64,000 nucleotides of DNA from Phytophthora sp. 'mugwort' (taxonomy: Eukaryota > Oomycota > Peronosporomycetes > Peronosporales > Peronosporaceae): assembly GCA_033558025.1 (NCBI GenBank), contig JAUCEF010000011.1:2790001-2854000 (forward strand), in the 5' to 3' direction. Made by a program: the position numbers and the translations under genes. The stretch's first letter is position 1. Every line of letters starts with the position of its first letter. The notes beneath the pieces are model-generated. The model searched no databases. It was not told the origin of the DNA and saw only the letters and a list, made by a program, of their open reading frames with translations. This document shows positions 43,478 through 54,989 of this stretch, piece by piece.

Positions 43478-44219
43478 GTCGATGGTTACGACGATGAAGA
43501 AGTCCAGGTTCTCTAAATTGGCGAGAGTGTGAACGACAGCAGCGTTGTGCGCGCTCATCAAGCCCGTGAGGTGCTCGCTTCCTTTTCAAGCTCCGTCGGG
43601 GAAAGCACTGCGATTTGCATCGCCCTGTTTATGCAGTAAAGTGTTTGCTAGAAGCCGGTGTGTGTGTTTGCTGTGGTTATTTTTATGTCTACTACCGGCT
43701 TTCATCTCCTCCGTTGGGATAGACGTTTTTGTGTAGACTGTGCGCGTAATCATTTACATAAGGTGCCAATCTATCGCAAAAATTATATTCGAGGATTGCA
43801 AGGATACGACATAAAAGTAAAAAAAACTGGACCCGCGTCTCGCGATACACTTGATATTTATATGTACATGTACAGTATGTACAGTCCAGTACAGTGTCGG
43901 CTCGCTGGAATGCTCGACGCTAGACTCGATTCCAAACACCGTGCACGGATCTGCTGTTCGCTCGTAATCGTCATTTCTATGCTTTGTGTCTTCCGTTCTG
44001 TTTGCTACCCGCATTTGACTGTTCTCTAATTTCTGGTTGCAGACGTATATGTATAATGAAGCCTTACTGACCCACGGACACGCCCTGCATCTGGATCTCA
44101 GCTGCTCGGAAACTCACCGTGTGCAGAGAACACTTGCAGCACAGGTCGGGGGAATGAGGGACAGTACCGGAACCCCTCTTGATGTATTAGGTGCCCTTAA
44201 AGATTTCATCTCCAGCTAA
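43478..44219 (+). pseudogene. Gene-like fragments of unknown identity
   Basis: From 43478 one frame reads VDGYDDEEVQVL, a stop, then IGESVNDSSVVRAHQAREVL and ASFSSSVGESTAICIALFMQ up to a donor-like GTAAAG. A second fragment begins after an acceptor (TTTCTGGTTGCAG) at about 44041 and reads TYMYNEALLTHGHALHLDLS to GALKDFISS and a stop at 44219. The phases do not join cleanly, and one stop interrupts the first part. I do not recognise the protein; it may be a decayed host gene. Confidence 0.35.
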
Positions 44220-45139
44220 AATTAGATTGGATTTTTATATCGACTTTACATGCATTTAATATGTTAAGAAATTTGAAATGGTGTAGAAGTACAGGACCTC
44301 ACCCATCGAGATACACACCGGCCATACTGGTGGCTTTCCGACTTGACATTTCATTGCAACCGCTACAAACCCGTAGCCTCTGTTATCGTTAGTTGGAGCG
44401 CACATGCATCCTCGCGGCGCACATCCGGGGACACCACTCGTTTTCATATTTATCAACAGGTGATGATTGCTCCCATGTAACCTCAGCACATCAAAAGCAC
44501 GAGCACGCGCTGGCTCTAATGTATATTCCACCACTGCGTCATGCTCACTCCTCAACCCCCCCCCCCTCCGTCCAAGATAAACCCCAGCAAGCTCTCCGCT
44601 CCAATGGCGGCGGTAGCTCTCGTCATTCCCCGCGAGGTGCCGATCTACTACGGAAGACCCAACAACGGTGGATATCCGTATCCCACGGCTATGACGTAGC
44701 CCAGTGCAAACAAGACTGACACGCCTGTTGGAGAACGTACCTGCTCGCATGGAATGGAGGTGGCTCGCCACAACTGCAAGGTAACATGTGCTGCCGTATA
44801 CGTTGGGAAAAAGGACACGATCGTTACGTAACTGATCTCTAACATATTAGTCTTAGTATAGTATAATATAAAGCAGGGCGTGTTGAAGGACGAGCGAAGG
44901 GGCTGGGCACTGGCCATGCATGACGCTCAAACCCAATATCCCAGCCAGCCCCTTAGCCGTCCAAGCCAAGTCCCCGGGAGCTATTCTGGCACCGCCCGTC
45001 ACGGGTTTCTTCCTAAAATGCTATCTACAATATGCAGGAACAAGGTGAGAACTAGGAAGACTTCACGACAGGTTCTGAGCCCTAGGAGGGGCCGCTTCCG
45101 GAAGATGTCCATGAAGAAGACGTCGGCAGCATCGGCGAG
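44220..45139. other. No confident gene
   Basis: The 171-codon minus-strand frame at 44256-44771 has no family features. A C-run lies at about 44560. Confidence 0.35.
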
Positions 45140-45260
45140 GATATCGGCACGGACGCCGGCAAAGATACCGTTTCGAATACCGGTTCGAATTTCGGTTCGT
45201 TTATCGGTTTGGATACCGGTAAGGCTACAGTGGATATATCCGTATGGATATCGGTACTCA
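45140..45260. repeat. Degenerate 12-base tandem repeat
   Basis: Words such as ATACCGGTTCGA, ATTTCGGTTCGT, TTATCGGTTTGG and ATACCGGTAAGG follow at 12-base spacing. Confidence 0.6.
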
Positions 45261-45436
45261 GATGGCAGGTGCCAAATCTGGGACACGGATGGTGTCGAGA
45301 ACACCAGATGCCATTCCAGATAAAGAAAGATCCAGTGTCCAACGGAAAGATAGCCCAGAGAAAATAAAGAAGACCTAGATTTCGCAGAGAACGAAGAAGC
45401 GGAAGAGGCTACGATAGACTACGCGCGCATAACAAG

Positions 45437-47806
45437 ATGGTGCTGAAGGACACGTCGAAGTTGATTAACAACCCGCCGTTCAACGGAAGCAATTTTCCTA
45501 CGTGGGACCTATGCATACAGACAAACCTGCGAGCGATGGGACTAGTCGGCATAGTCACCGGTGTTGACAAGATCGAGCATTACGAAACGCCGAGAGAGAG
45601 GGACTGCTGGCGGACCAGGTATATCAAAGCGCATATAATTCTCGTGGGGTCACTCGACGACGCCCACTTGGAGAGATACCGTGAGGATGTGCTTTCGGGG
45701 GATCCGACCCGACTGTGGAAGAAGATTGGCAGCGAGTTAACCTCGTCGGACCAAAAGGGCGCATTGCGATTCTGACGGAGATGCAACAGAAGCTTATGAA
45801 GAAGGGCGTGTCGCTGCACAAGTACGTTGACGACATGTCGAACTTGCTCACGGAGCTAAAGAGAGCGAACGGAACGATGGACACAGACATGTTTATTGAG
45901 TTGCTGTTACGAACACAAGTGGTGTCTACCCTGACATTATGCGAGTTTACCAAGGAACGAAGCGGCAAGATCCCAGCGCACTCGAGACATTGTCACAAGC
46001 ACGCCGGGTTCTTGCAGATCATACCGATGGCGAAGCTCAGCGGAACCGGATGATTAATGCCAGTTCCGATTACTGCCAAGTAAACTTAGTTGAAGGTCAC
46101 CGACCTAACGTACGCCAGTCAGCGAGAGAAGAACGTCGATAGGTGAGACAAGGACAAGGACGATCGACGTGTCGCAATTGCGGTGACATGGGTCATGGGC
46201 GAGAGAATGTCCGCACCCATCCAACCGTGAATACAGTGGTGGACGTGGAGGAAGAGAGCGAAGGCCAGTTCAGGCAGGCGCGGAAGAGGACGCGAACGTG
46301 GCGGCCGCAGCCACAGTAGCCGTCGCCAGAGAGGCAGCCATTATGGAGACCACAGTGGTGCTAGCCGGGACGACGTAGCGCGTGTACTTATGGTGAAGGT
46401 CCACCAAGCGTTTCCCAAGAACGTGATTGAGTGGAAGCTCGACAACGGGAGCCAAGCAAACATCTGCGGCGTTCTATAGTGCTTCATTGAACTGAATGAG
46501 ATGGACAAGTTCTTGTGCCGGAAGATGATGAACCGTAGCATCGAAGCGGTGTGCCCCCAGGGTACTGTGGAGATCGTCATGCGGAACGAGCTCACCGGAA
46601 AGTATGAGAAACGGCCGTTGCCGGAGGTGTGGTACACTCCGAAAGCCAAAGTGAATCTTATATTTCAGGACTTTATGCAAAGACGTGAATATGCAGTGTC
46701 GTTTTCAAGCGACAACTCCCAAGGGACGACGTACCTGACTAAGAGCCGCGAGATGAAGATCAAGCTCAAGAAGAAGAACGGCTTGTACAGTCTGTTGGCG
46801 CCGGCACCTCCAGAAGGACGCACGCCATTAGCCAGTTTGATGGCAACGACTATCAAGAGAACTAGAATCGAGCCAGCTCCTACCGTGCAAAAAAAAAAAA
46901 CAATTTGACACAAGCGCTTCGCCCATGTGGACAAGAAGCTGATCGAAAACATGGCTAAGATGTTGGTGGCCCAGGACCTTAAGATCAACACGGAGATTTC
47001 TGCTTACGACTGTATCCGTGTGATTTATTCCAAAGCTAAAACTATGGCTTACGGAGAAAAGACAACGAAGCCCACAAATCCCTTGTAACGCCTATGGGCG
47101 GACCTAGCGTCAGTAGGAGAGGTAACCATGGATGGGTACAATCAGTTCATGCAAGTTGTGGATGAGTACAGCAGATTTCGATGGATGTACGTGTCGGTGA
47201 ACAAGGACGAAGCAAGCAGACACATGATGAACCTAGTCTTACAGTTGCAGAACCAGTTCAAGTCGAAGAAACTTAGTGTCATTACACTCTTCTCGGACCA
47301 TGGGGAGAATTCATTAACCGTGAAACCAAGAAGTTCTGTGAGGAGCAAGGCATTGACCTAGCCACTACCAACGGGTACGCATCATAAGAGAACGGGATGG
47401 TGGAGCGAGGAAACGGAGTCCTGATGCCGAAGGTCAGAGTGCCCCTATTCGATGACCCAGCTACCAATGATGCTATGGGGGAGGCACTCAATACTGTGAA
47501 CCTTACAGCAACGCGCATGCTTGCCAGAAGAACATCACACGAGGCGATCTACGGAAGCCGGCCCTTGGTGAAACACATGAAGATGTGGGGCAGCGTCGTG
47601 TTCACTACAATACCTAGGCTGTCAAAGAAACGGAAGGAAAAGCTCAATGAAACGGCCGAAGTAGGCATCCTGAAGGGATACAGCGCCAGGACGAAAGGGT
47701 ACACCTACATCGACGCTAAGACAGGGCTAACCAAGACGTCTGAAGGCAGCATCTACTACACTGGTTATTTTGAGTGCACCGGGTGCGCACAAATAAAAAC
47801 GAAATA
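45437..47806 (+). pseudogene. Copia retrotransposon 1: gag to integrase, truncated
   Basis: Plus strand. Gag starts at the ATG at 45437 (MVLKDTSKLINNPPFNGSNF) with the UBN2-like pattern and continues in a shifted frame (LMKKGVSLHKYVDDMSNLLT). A zinc-knuckle relic reads CRNCGDMGHGREN, with the last Cys lost to a shift. The protease region has KLDNGSQANIC, followed by a stop. The pre-integrase part has DKKLIENMAKMLVAQDLKIN. Integrase has MDGYNQFMQVVDEYSRFRWM, a displaced SDHGENSL and ENGMVERGNGVLM, then GSVVFTTIPRLSKKRKEKL. It ends at 47806 with no reverse transcriptase, RNase H or LTR found. Numerous frameshifts and stops show decay. Confidence 0.75.
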
Positions 47807-47865
47807 AAAACATAATCGTCCGGTCTCAGCAAAGTTTCCGTAAATTAGTCCTAAGAGTGCTATAT

Positions 47866-48065
47866 ACATTATCGGAACTGGGTAATGAATAGCGATAATT
47901 AGCTGAAGTTATTACCACAATAGAGCTGGACCAGCCGTATGGAAGCTCTTCACGTGTGTATGTGGTTTGCAAGCCACGTGGGGAACAAGCGGGTGCAAAC
48001 CATGACTTAGCATTGCCCGCATGGCAAGCGGAGGTGCCGCGTGCGCGCTGTAGCTGGCCAATCGG
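47866..48065 (+). repeat. Dispersed repeat, left member of an inverted pair
   Basis: TCGGAACTGGGTAAT (47872-47886), AATTAGCTGAA and TAGCATTGCCC (48008-48018) occur in the same order on the minus strand at 53170-52985. It could be a solo LTR or a MITE. Confidence 0.6.
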
Positions 48066-48469
48066 GTTATGTCACCAGCAGCGAGCATTTAGGTTGAAAC
48101 GAGTGGTCTCTCTCTCCCCCCCCCGGAAAGAAAGAGGAGTTGCGGTGAGGATTGCTGGATCCGTTGGACTCCTGGGACCGGACGTGATGGTACGTGGTCC
48201 TCCCTATCTGCACTTCACTTTAAACTGCCTGCGGCAATGATTTGTGAAACAGCAGATTCCCCTCTATTCCCCCGCCGCCGAAACAAGGCTGTGCCGCAAG
48301 GCCGCTTGCGCAGCCGACCATCCCCGACGCACATCGGCTAGTCGCTGAACGCGCTGCTGACGAGAAATGCCGCGCGGAGAACAAGACGCGCCGCGATGAC
48401 ATAATCGCCCATAGACGCAAGCGCCTGTAAGACATACGATCGGGCAAATTCGAGCCAAAGCTTCACCAA

Positions 48470-48985
48470 GCAGATTTCGACGCCTTGCATGCGGAGCACA
48501 TCGCGATTGCGAAGAAGGAGGCCGTCGATGTGCAGTTAGACATACGTACGATGCGGACCTGTGCGTCTGACGCGAAGCTTCGCGCTAACAAAGAGTCGGA
48601 CCTAAGCGAACTGATGGCGCAACTGGAAGCGGAAGACGGACAGGGGAGCCATCGGACAGCGCACCGTATTGCGAAGATGAAGGTGCCGGTGCTGCTCCGA
48701 CACCACCCGACTCGGGAAGCTAAATGGAAGATGCGGACGCAGATGACAGCGCTACCGCCACTTATTGTGATGGACGAGGAAGGCGTTTCGGAGAATGAAG
48801 ACACAGACGACGGCGCAGGTAGCTCTGAAGGGTCGATGAAGGCGAAGGCAGCACTGAAAGAGTGGATGGCGAGGAGTCCCGAAACAGCAGTGACGATATA
48901 CCGGCGTCTAGTGTTCCACAGAAACGACACCAGAAACCTAACCGGGAGAGTGCCAGAAAATCAACGCGTACGGAAGACGATCTAG
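48470..48985 (+). pseudogene. Unrecognised helical, acidic open frame
   Basis: An open frame from about 48434 to the stop at 48984 reads HQADFDALHAEHIAIAKKEA, SDLSELMAQLEAEDGQGS and MDEEGVSENEDTDDGAGSSE. In-frame stops lie just upstream (48427), where the sequence still looks coding (ADEKCRAENKTRRDDIIAHR). It is coiled-coil-like, then acidic, and may be a broken gag or host protein. No family is assigned. Confidence 0.35.
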
Positions 48986-49770
48986 CGGCGTGACGAAAGC
49001 GACGGCTGTATATACAAGATGAAGTCATATCTACGACTGCGGTACTTGTACAGTGCAATTGGGTCCAGCAATGCGATGTGGTTCGTAACGAAGAATAGCA
49101 CATTGCGTTTGCTGCATGTTAACTTTTTTACTATAATAATCTTTTTCGTTTTGAGTTGTACATCGCGAAGTCCTCCAGTTCATATATTTAAAGATCTTGT
49201 CATGAGTGGCCGTCATTTACTTTAACCTCCATCTTCCGTGGCCCAATTCATCGAATCAATCACCCCACCAAATCGCGCAAGGTCGCGATACGCTTGTGTT
49301 CACTATGACACAACCTTAAATACGATTAACTTTATTGCGAGCGCATAGACCAGGTATGATCAAGGACTGACAAATTGTATTGAACGGGTCCAATCGGGCA
49401 ATTTTGGGTCGTTGCGGCTGGAGATTTAGAATATGTTACTTTTGTATTGTGAATCGGACATCTGGTATTATGAATCGGACATCTGGAAAATCGGATACCA
49501 ACCTATGTAGAAAAATTACCCCCCACACACATACACACACCCGAGGGCCTGTCTGAGACACGATGCCATAAAAAGATTATCCTGTATCAGACACGTTATG
49601 CGAATTATACGTCTTTTTGTATAGTGCCTTACAAACTTTAAGTCAACGGGAGGGCTAGGCATATCTTCCAAAAGTCTGGCATAACTGTGCATAGTTGAGC
49701 AAGTCTCTTGAACTTCGAGTTCTGAAATAATTAGAGGATAGAGGTATACGATGGGTGCAAGGAACCAGTA
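48986..49770. other. No gene seen
   Basis: AT-rich with a CA microsatellite-like stretch at about 49520-49542 and a short repeated phrase AATCGGACATCTGG (twice, about 49450-49495). Confidence 0.4.
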
Positions 49771-50095
49771 TTGACGATTGCAGATGCCTTTTCCCGCCAC
49801 CCACTTCTCGCTCATTCTAAAATTCCTTCGGCTGGCGCGCAGATGTCCGGATTTCAAGCTCGTTGGCGTGAGCTGCGTCGAGAAGGCTGGAAACCGAAGC
49901 CCCCTACGGGTTTATCCAATGATTACACGTACCTCAAGCCGGGGGAAGACCAAGAAAGACACGCGCGGCGTTGATGTTTTCGTCGGAGAGATGGAGTTCA
50001 TGCTTTATTTGGACCGCGTCGACTTGGGTAAGTACGCATTGCCTGTATGGGGAAACTGGATTCCGAGCATCTACTGTAGAGGGATACAACACTAG
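49771..50095 (+). pseudogene. PiggyBac-type N-terminal fragment
   Basis: Frames give FQARWRELRREGWKPKPPTG, LSNDYTYLKPG and DVFVGEMEFMLYLDRVDLGK. The last phrase parallels DSFVAEEELMKHLDRIDLGK at the start of the piggyBac transposase near 59.95 kb. It is cut off before the catalytic part and followed at once by a MULE remnant. Confidence 0.5.
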
Positions 50096-50169
50096 TAGGG
50101 CCCGCGTTGTGAACAATTTGAAAGGCGTATATAACGTTGATGTTTCCGATAAAAATGCTCTTCTGTACC

Positions 50170-51902
50170 AGTTCTGTCTTAAGTAGAATGGAGAGCGACG
50201 ATGCGGAATTCAAGGCGTTGCCGTTCTATATGGATTTGTTTACTCAGCAGAATAGCGGTTCCCGAGTGTGCTGTCAGCTTGATTCTTGTGGTCGCTTTTT
50301 TTCGTGCTTTCCTTTCTCTTGTATCGGTTGTTCATGTGCAACATTCGCTAATAATGGGGTTTGTTTAACACTTATCGGAAGGGATGGTAACAAGCGAGTA
50401 ATCCCAGTCGCCGTCGCGTACGTTCACAAAGAGACTGTAAAAAATTTCGTTTTTTTTCTAAACTGCATTGCTGGAGGTATATCTTTGAGTGATTGCCCGG
50501 CATTCACTGATCGTGGAAAACAACTTTAGCACAAAGTGAACATGCCAGTGTGGGTTTTCAGATTCACAATAACATTAAACCTGCGCCGTTCACATTCGCT
50601 TCAACACAGTTGATATATTTAAGGCAGTCAACATTAAGAAGGAAAGCTTGAGTGCCCAGATCATGAATTTACAGTCGTCACGTACGGTGCGAGAGAAAAA
50701 TCGCGCAACTAAACAAGTTATTTCCCATGCCTATCGTGTCTGTTGTCGATGGCAAGCGAAGGGAGGAATATGTGGCATCTTACCTGCGCAAAACTCATCC
50801 TACCAATTGGGCAGTTTTAGGAAACTGCGAGCTAAGTTCGGACGATATTGAGCGGCTCGAATAAAATTGGAAAGGTGTTGCGAGCTATGGTTCTCGGCTG
50901 GCTCGTTTCGGAGTGCGTACTACAAGCGGAGCTGAAGGCGACAACAATGGATTGCTTTGGGCTGTTGCCCGAAAAAAAACGGTGTTTCGCACGCTGCGGG
51001 CCTATTACTTTCGTGCCGTACGTACACGCAATACGCTTTGAATGAAGCTAGAAAGTGGGTCGCAGCGAAATGTGATATCACTTCTCATGCCATGAAACTT
51101 TTCACTGCAGAAAAGATACACGTCACAAAACTTACCGTAGTGCCTTCAAGGATGCCATGTTTCTATGTGTTTGAGCTGTTCAATCGACCGATGTTGCATC
51201 ATCCACAACAACGATGTTTGAGACCGATATGTAGAGCGGGAAGTGTCGGCCATGCAGGGTTTCTGAGCAACTTCAAATACCGTGTCGCCATATTCCGGCG
51301 GTCCTGTATGCGTTGGAGAGGCAGAATCCTGGCAAAGCACCGCTCTACAAAGTCCTTAATATATTCATCCCGCGTATTTAGAGTGCACGATACACAAAAC
51401 AGTTGCAGCTATAGAAATCAATTTGCCAGTCGACACAGTGTCCACGGCGAGAAGCGATGTGTAACCTGCACCACGATATCACCAGGCGGGAGGTGCTCAT
51501 GAAGCACGAGCTGCTGAAATACAACTTAATGAAAAGCGAATTCGCAGCAGGTGAAGCGATCCAGCCTTCGCGTTCTGACCTGAATTTTGCTCGATCGATA
51601 TCTCCGTTCACTGCAGCGAATGACGATTTTAATGACACGCTCGATATTAATGCATTTTTCCAGTCACAACTCACGGCCGAAATCACGTCAGCACGAGTTG
51701 AATATCACTGTAGAAGATGTGGGTGTGGCAACCACAATGCTACCACGTGTCGTGTCACCGGTCAAGAAGTAGAGGAAGCTGGAACCGCAATACGACCGGG
51801 CGTATGCGTCCTTGAATCTTCACCACAGTCGGTATGCGATGTATCGACAGCGGATTATAATACGGCAACGCTAGACGAGAAGATATCAAGCTGTGATATC
51901 TG
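50170..51902 (+). pseudogene. MULE transposase, copy 2
   Basis: Plus strand. It begins near 50190 (MESDDAEFKALPFYMDLFTQ), with the catalytic block GVCLTLIGRDGNKRVIPVAV, AYVHKETVKNFVFFLNCIAGG and SDCPAFTDRGKQL. After a stop-rich middle, traces of the later domain appear (HETFHC, LNIFIPRI). A long final frame (51457-51902) ends in a zinc knuckle CRRCGCGNHNATTC with proper C-x2-C-x4-H-x4-C spacing, as in oomycete MULE C-termini. Many stops in the middle mean it is dead. Terminal repeats were not found. Confidence 0.7.
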
Positions 51903-51959
51903 AATAAGGAACGTATAACAACACGGAGTCTCGTGAGGTAAGCTAACCAGTGAAGAATA

Positions 51960-52219
51960 TTATCTAACGATACCTTTGATTTTATCCACAGCAGTTCTTG
52001 AAGACGTTCCGCTGAAAAATGTATGGGACTGTCATTAATACTAACATAAACCATCACGTCTGTAATCCGCTCCCAAACCTTGTTCTTGCGTAAAACCAGT
52101 ATCATCTTCCGGTGTTCGACCAACTCTACATTGACAACAGTAATATCCTCATAGAGGCATGCATGCCTTTGAAGCAACGAACGATCCAAGCACACTACAA
52201 ATGAAGCGATCGTTGCCAC
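51960..52219 (-). pseudogene. Unrecognised open fragment, element-like
   Basis: Minus strand. A frame with no ATG near its start reads FVVCLDRSLLQRHACLYEDI, RKMILVLRKNKVWERITDVM and SINDSPIHFSAERLQELLWI. It looks like real protein, perhaps part of a retroelement, but the family is unclear. Its lower end overlaps the MULE 3' end on the other strand. Confidence 0.35.
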
Positions 52220-52649
52220 GGTGCGGCAGCATCAGGTTATTCGACGATCGACCTGCAGTCTACAGCATTTTCAGATGTGGTGGTCATCAAGTCAAACGAG
52301 TTTCCAGCTAGACCGAGTCGGATATCGAGTCGGAGAGGTAAGGGCAGCTGCAGCGGAGATCGTTGAAGTCCGGAAGCAGCGTATTTTACACTGCCTTGGG
52401 GAGCACGACACCGCTCCAACCAGACCCTGTTGAGTAGGCGGATAACCCTTGATTGAGTCAGGCGCAAGATTGAGGATTCCGCACACCCACCTCCCAACCG
52501 GCTTGAGCTCGAGCGTTAAGGGTTCATCGTGACGCCGATGACGGTTTTGGCATCCCTTTTCTCCGGCATTCGGGGTTCATAGACAATAACGACGCGGTTA
52601 ACACGTCTCTCAACACGTTGAGGGACGTTTTAACACTGTTGAGTCAACA

Positions 52650-52985
52650 GTGCTCTAAAATGCTTTAGTAAGCCGTAAGATACCGAGGAAGGATGTAATT
52701 TTAATAATACACTAACATTTAGATCATGACGCCGAAATTTGAGCAGTTAGAACAAACCAAGGAACTTAGCAGCGATTGTTACTAACTGAGTAATTTAAGA
52801 GCAATTAACATATAAAAAAAAACTTACAAAACTGTTGCACTAGTTATCCGTGATCTATCACCCAAACCCGTCTGGGATGGCTTGATGAAGATAGTGCTTG
52901 ATATCTTCAATTAACAGCTCGCATCTTCCTTCGGCGTTGTGTCAAGGGGGTGCCACCATTAAGTATCATGTGCCACTGCCAGAGC
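52650..52985 (+). repeat. Dispersed repeat, contiguous copy
   Basis: Matches the two separated halves at 36938-37090 and 38720-38885 in the same orientation. Confidence 0.5.
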
Positions 52986-53170
52986 CCTATGCAAGCTAGA
53001 GCTCGCACGCGGGGCCTCCACTTGTCATAAGGGCAATGCTACAATAGGTCGCAGGTTTGCATCTGCATGCTTCGCGCATGGCCTGTAGCGCCGTGACGAA
53101 CTCTTGGCCAAGCTCTGTTGTAATGATTTCAGCTAATTATTGCTATTTATTACCCAGTTCCGATACAGTA
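52985..53170 (-). repeat. Dispersed repeat, right member of an inverted pair
   Basis: GGGCAATGCTA (53031-53041), TTCAGCTAATT and ATTACCCAGTTCCGA (53149-53163) are the reverse complement of words at 47866-48065 in matching order. Confidence 0.6.
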
Positions 53171-53512
53171 TCGCACTTTTATATCATTTTCATAAAAAAT
53201 AACTGAAACTTATTTTATGACTTGTAGAGCTGTTTAGAACAGTATTATTATAGCTTCCTGCCTCAGGATACCCCTTCTCCAAATAGCGTCTCTAGTAATA
53301 TCCGCCCGGACGAATCAGAGCTGGCGTCGCGTTGAAGCTACGATGACGATTGGACGTGAAGAAAAGGAGTTCCTTTTTGATGTGGGCCACTTTCATAAAG
53401 ATACTATCACGGTGAAAATTTTGTTATTTAAAATGAAGACTTTGTACGGAGACTAGCGCGTCTGGAGGTCAATTTGTTCCCGCGCATGACAGTGAATGGC
53501 GACTTGCTGCTA

Positions 53513-53876
53513 GCAACAATCCCGGTATACACCTTGCCGACGTGGGACATATCCGGGAAAAAGGGGGAATTCACGTTTATGTCAACGGCATGGCCATAAA
53601 CAGAAAATCTGTGCAGGAACAAGGGCCCCAAGCATTGTACGACCGATCGACTGTGAGATTGATGGGGTCAACAAGAGTCACTCCGGTCAAAGGGGGTTTT
53701 CCGCTTAACAGCGCCCCTCCTCGGGCTATAGGCACGTTGCATAGATGTATATGGTGGATGCCGAAATTTAGATTTTTAATATCTCTTTTGGATTGACCAC
53801 CTAATCCCAACTCGCCTTTCTTTGACTAATCTATTCAACAACGGAGACGGCTACCTGTGACTGCGATTGCTGCTAG
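53513..53876 (+). repeat. Copia 2 5' LTR
   Basis: AACAATCCCGGTATACACCT and following sequence recur in the 3' LTR with scattered changes. It ends near GCGATTGCTGCTAG, as does the 3' copy. Confidence 0.8.
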
Positions 53877-54039
53877 GTTGTGAGCCCAAACTGAGCCATA
53901 CCTGAAGATACCGAGTGAAATCAAGAACATTGATGGGTGGTGTTGGTGGAGGCGCCAGAGTTGGAAATGGGTGGCGGCGGCGCAGCAGCTGGCGGAGCTG
54001 TGGCGAATCAACAACAGGACCGAATTGTGCGGGGAGTAA

Positions 54040-54760
54040 TAAACCTCCCGTTTCGAGGGAACGTTTGAGTTGTACAGGGCTGAGTTGCAATTATACCTTG
54101 ATAAAAGACAAGGCTGGGGCGTAGTCGATGGAACAGAAACTCGACACGCCACTGACCAAGCGTTGCAGGAGCAGTTTGACGAACGGGACAGGCTGGCTCG
54201 TGCGACAGTTTCCCGGGAGTTGCGTGGATGTCAAAATGATGATGCGACAAAGGTCGTTCGATGGCAACAGCTGCCGAGGTGTGGTCGTCAATTGTTGCTG
54301 ACAAGACTCAACGTGACTTCTCCTACGCTGTGCTGCTGCGACGACAGCTATATCAACACTCCCATAGCAACGGTGAGTCGATAAAAGATTACTTGAAGAA
54401 AATGTCAAGTTTACGACAAGAATTACGTAACATGGGCGCAGAGCACGCCATCACGGATGCAGAGATGGCGCGAATCCTGTTGATGGGTGTTGCGATAACA
54501 CATCGTGAATTGATTGAGCAGTTTGACCTGCTCAATCAATTCACCGACGAGACAAGTTAACGCACCTACACTTCAACAAGTGACTAATGCGCTCAGATCG
54601 AGAGACGAGCGTGACAAAATGGTTGAACTAGCTAACGGCAAAATGAATGGCGGTGCTGCAGCCGTGTAATGAATATTAACAAGTTTTCCAAGCCCGAAAT
54701 TAGCTCTGGTATTGGCAAGGGAAATAAAAAGGTGAAATGTTTTCACTGTGGAAAACTGGT
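54040..54760 (+). pseudogene. Copia 2 gag
   Basis: Frames give LYRAELQLYLDKRQGWGVVD, TDQALQEQFDERDRLARATV, TAAEVWSSIVADKTQRDFSY and DYLKKMSSLRQELRNMGAEH, the UBN2-type gag order. A knuckle relic CFHCGKTGRFRRDGW lacks the His and last Cys. Frame changes occur near 54260, 54560 and 54750. Confidence 0.75.
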
Positions 54761-54989
54761 CGTTTTCGTAGAGACGGTTGGCATTATAGAAAGAAGCAGA
54801 ACAAATTTAACGGAAATAAGAAGAACAAGTTCAAGACGATGATGGGAAAGAAAATCAAGGACAAGGACTCCGAAGAGATGTCAGGCACGCAAAACATGAT
54901 TCGCGGCCACTTCGATCAGAGCAGCAGTGATGATGACAGTGATGGTGATCCGTGCTCAATGGGAGGCATGGTTGTGAAGCAGACTCGTT

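Noticed and set aside
44256..44771. 171-codon minus-strand frame
   Set aside because: No family features; composition could be chance in a moderately GC-rich stretch.
45000..48100. LTR pair for Copia 1
   Set aside because: I compared the sequence before 45437 with that after 47806 and found no direct repeat.
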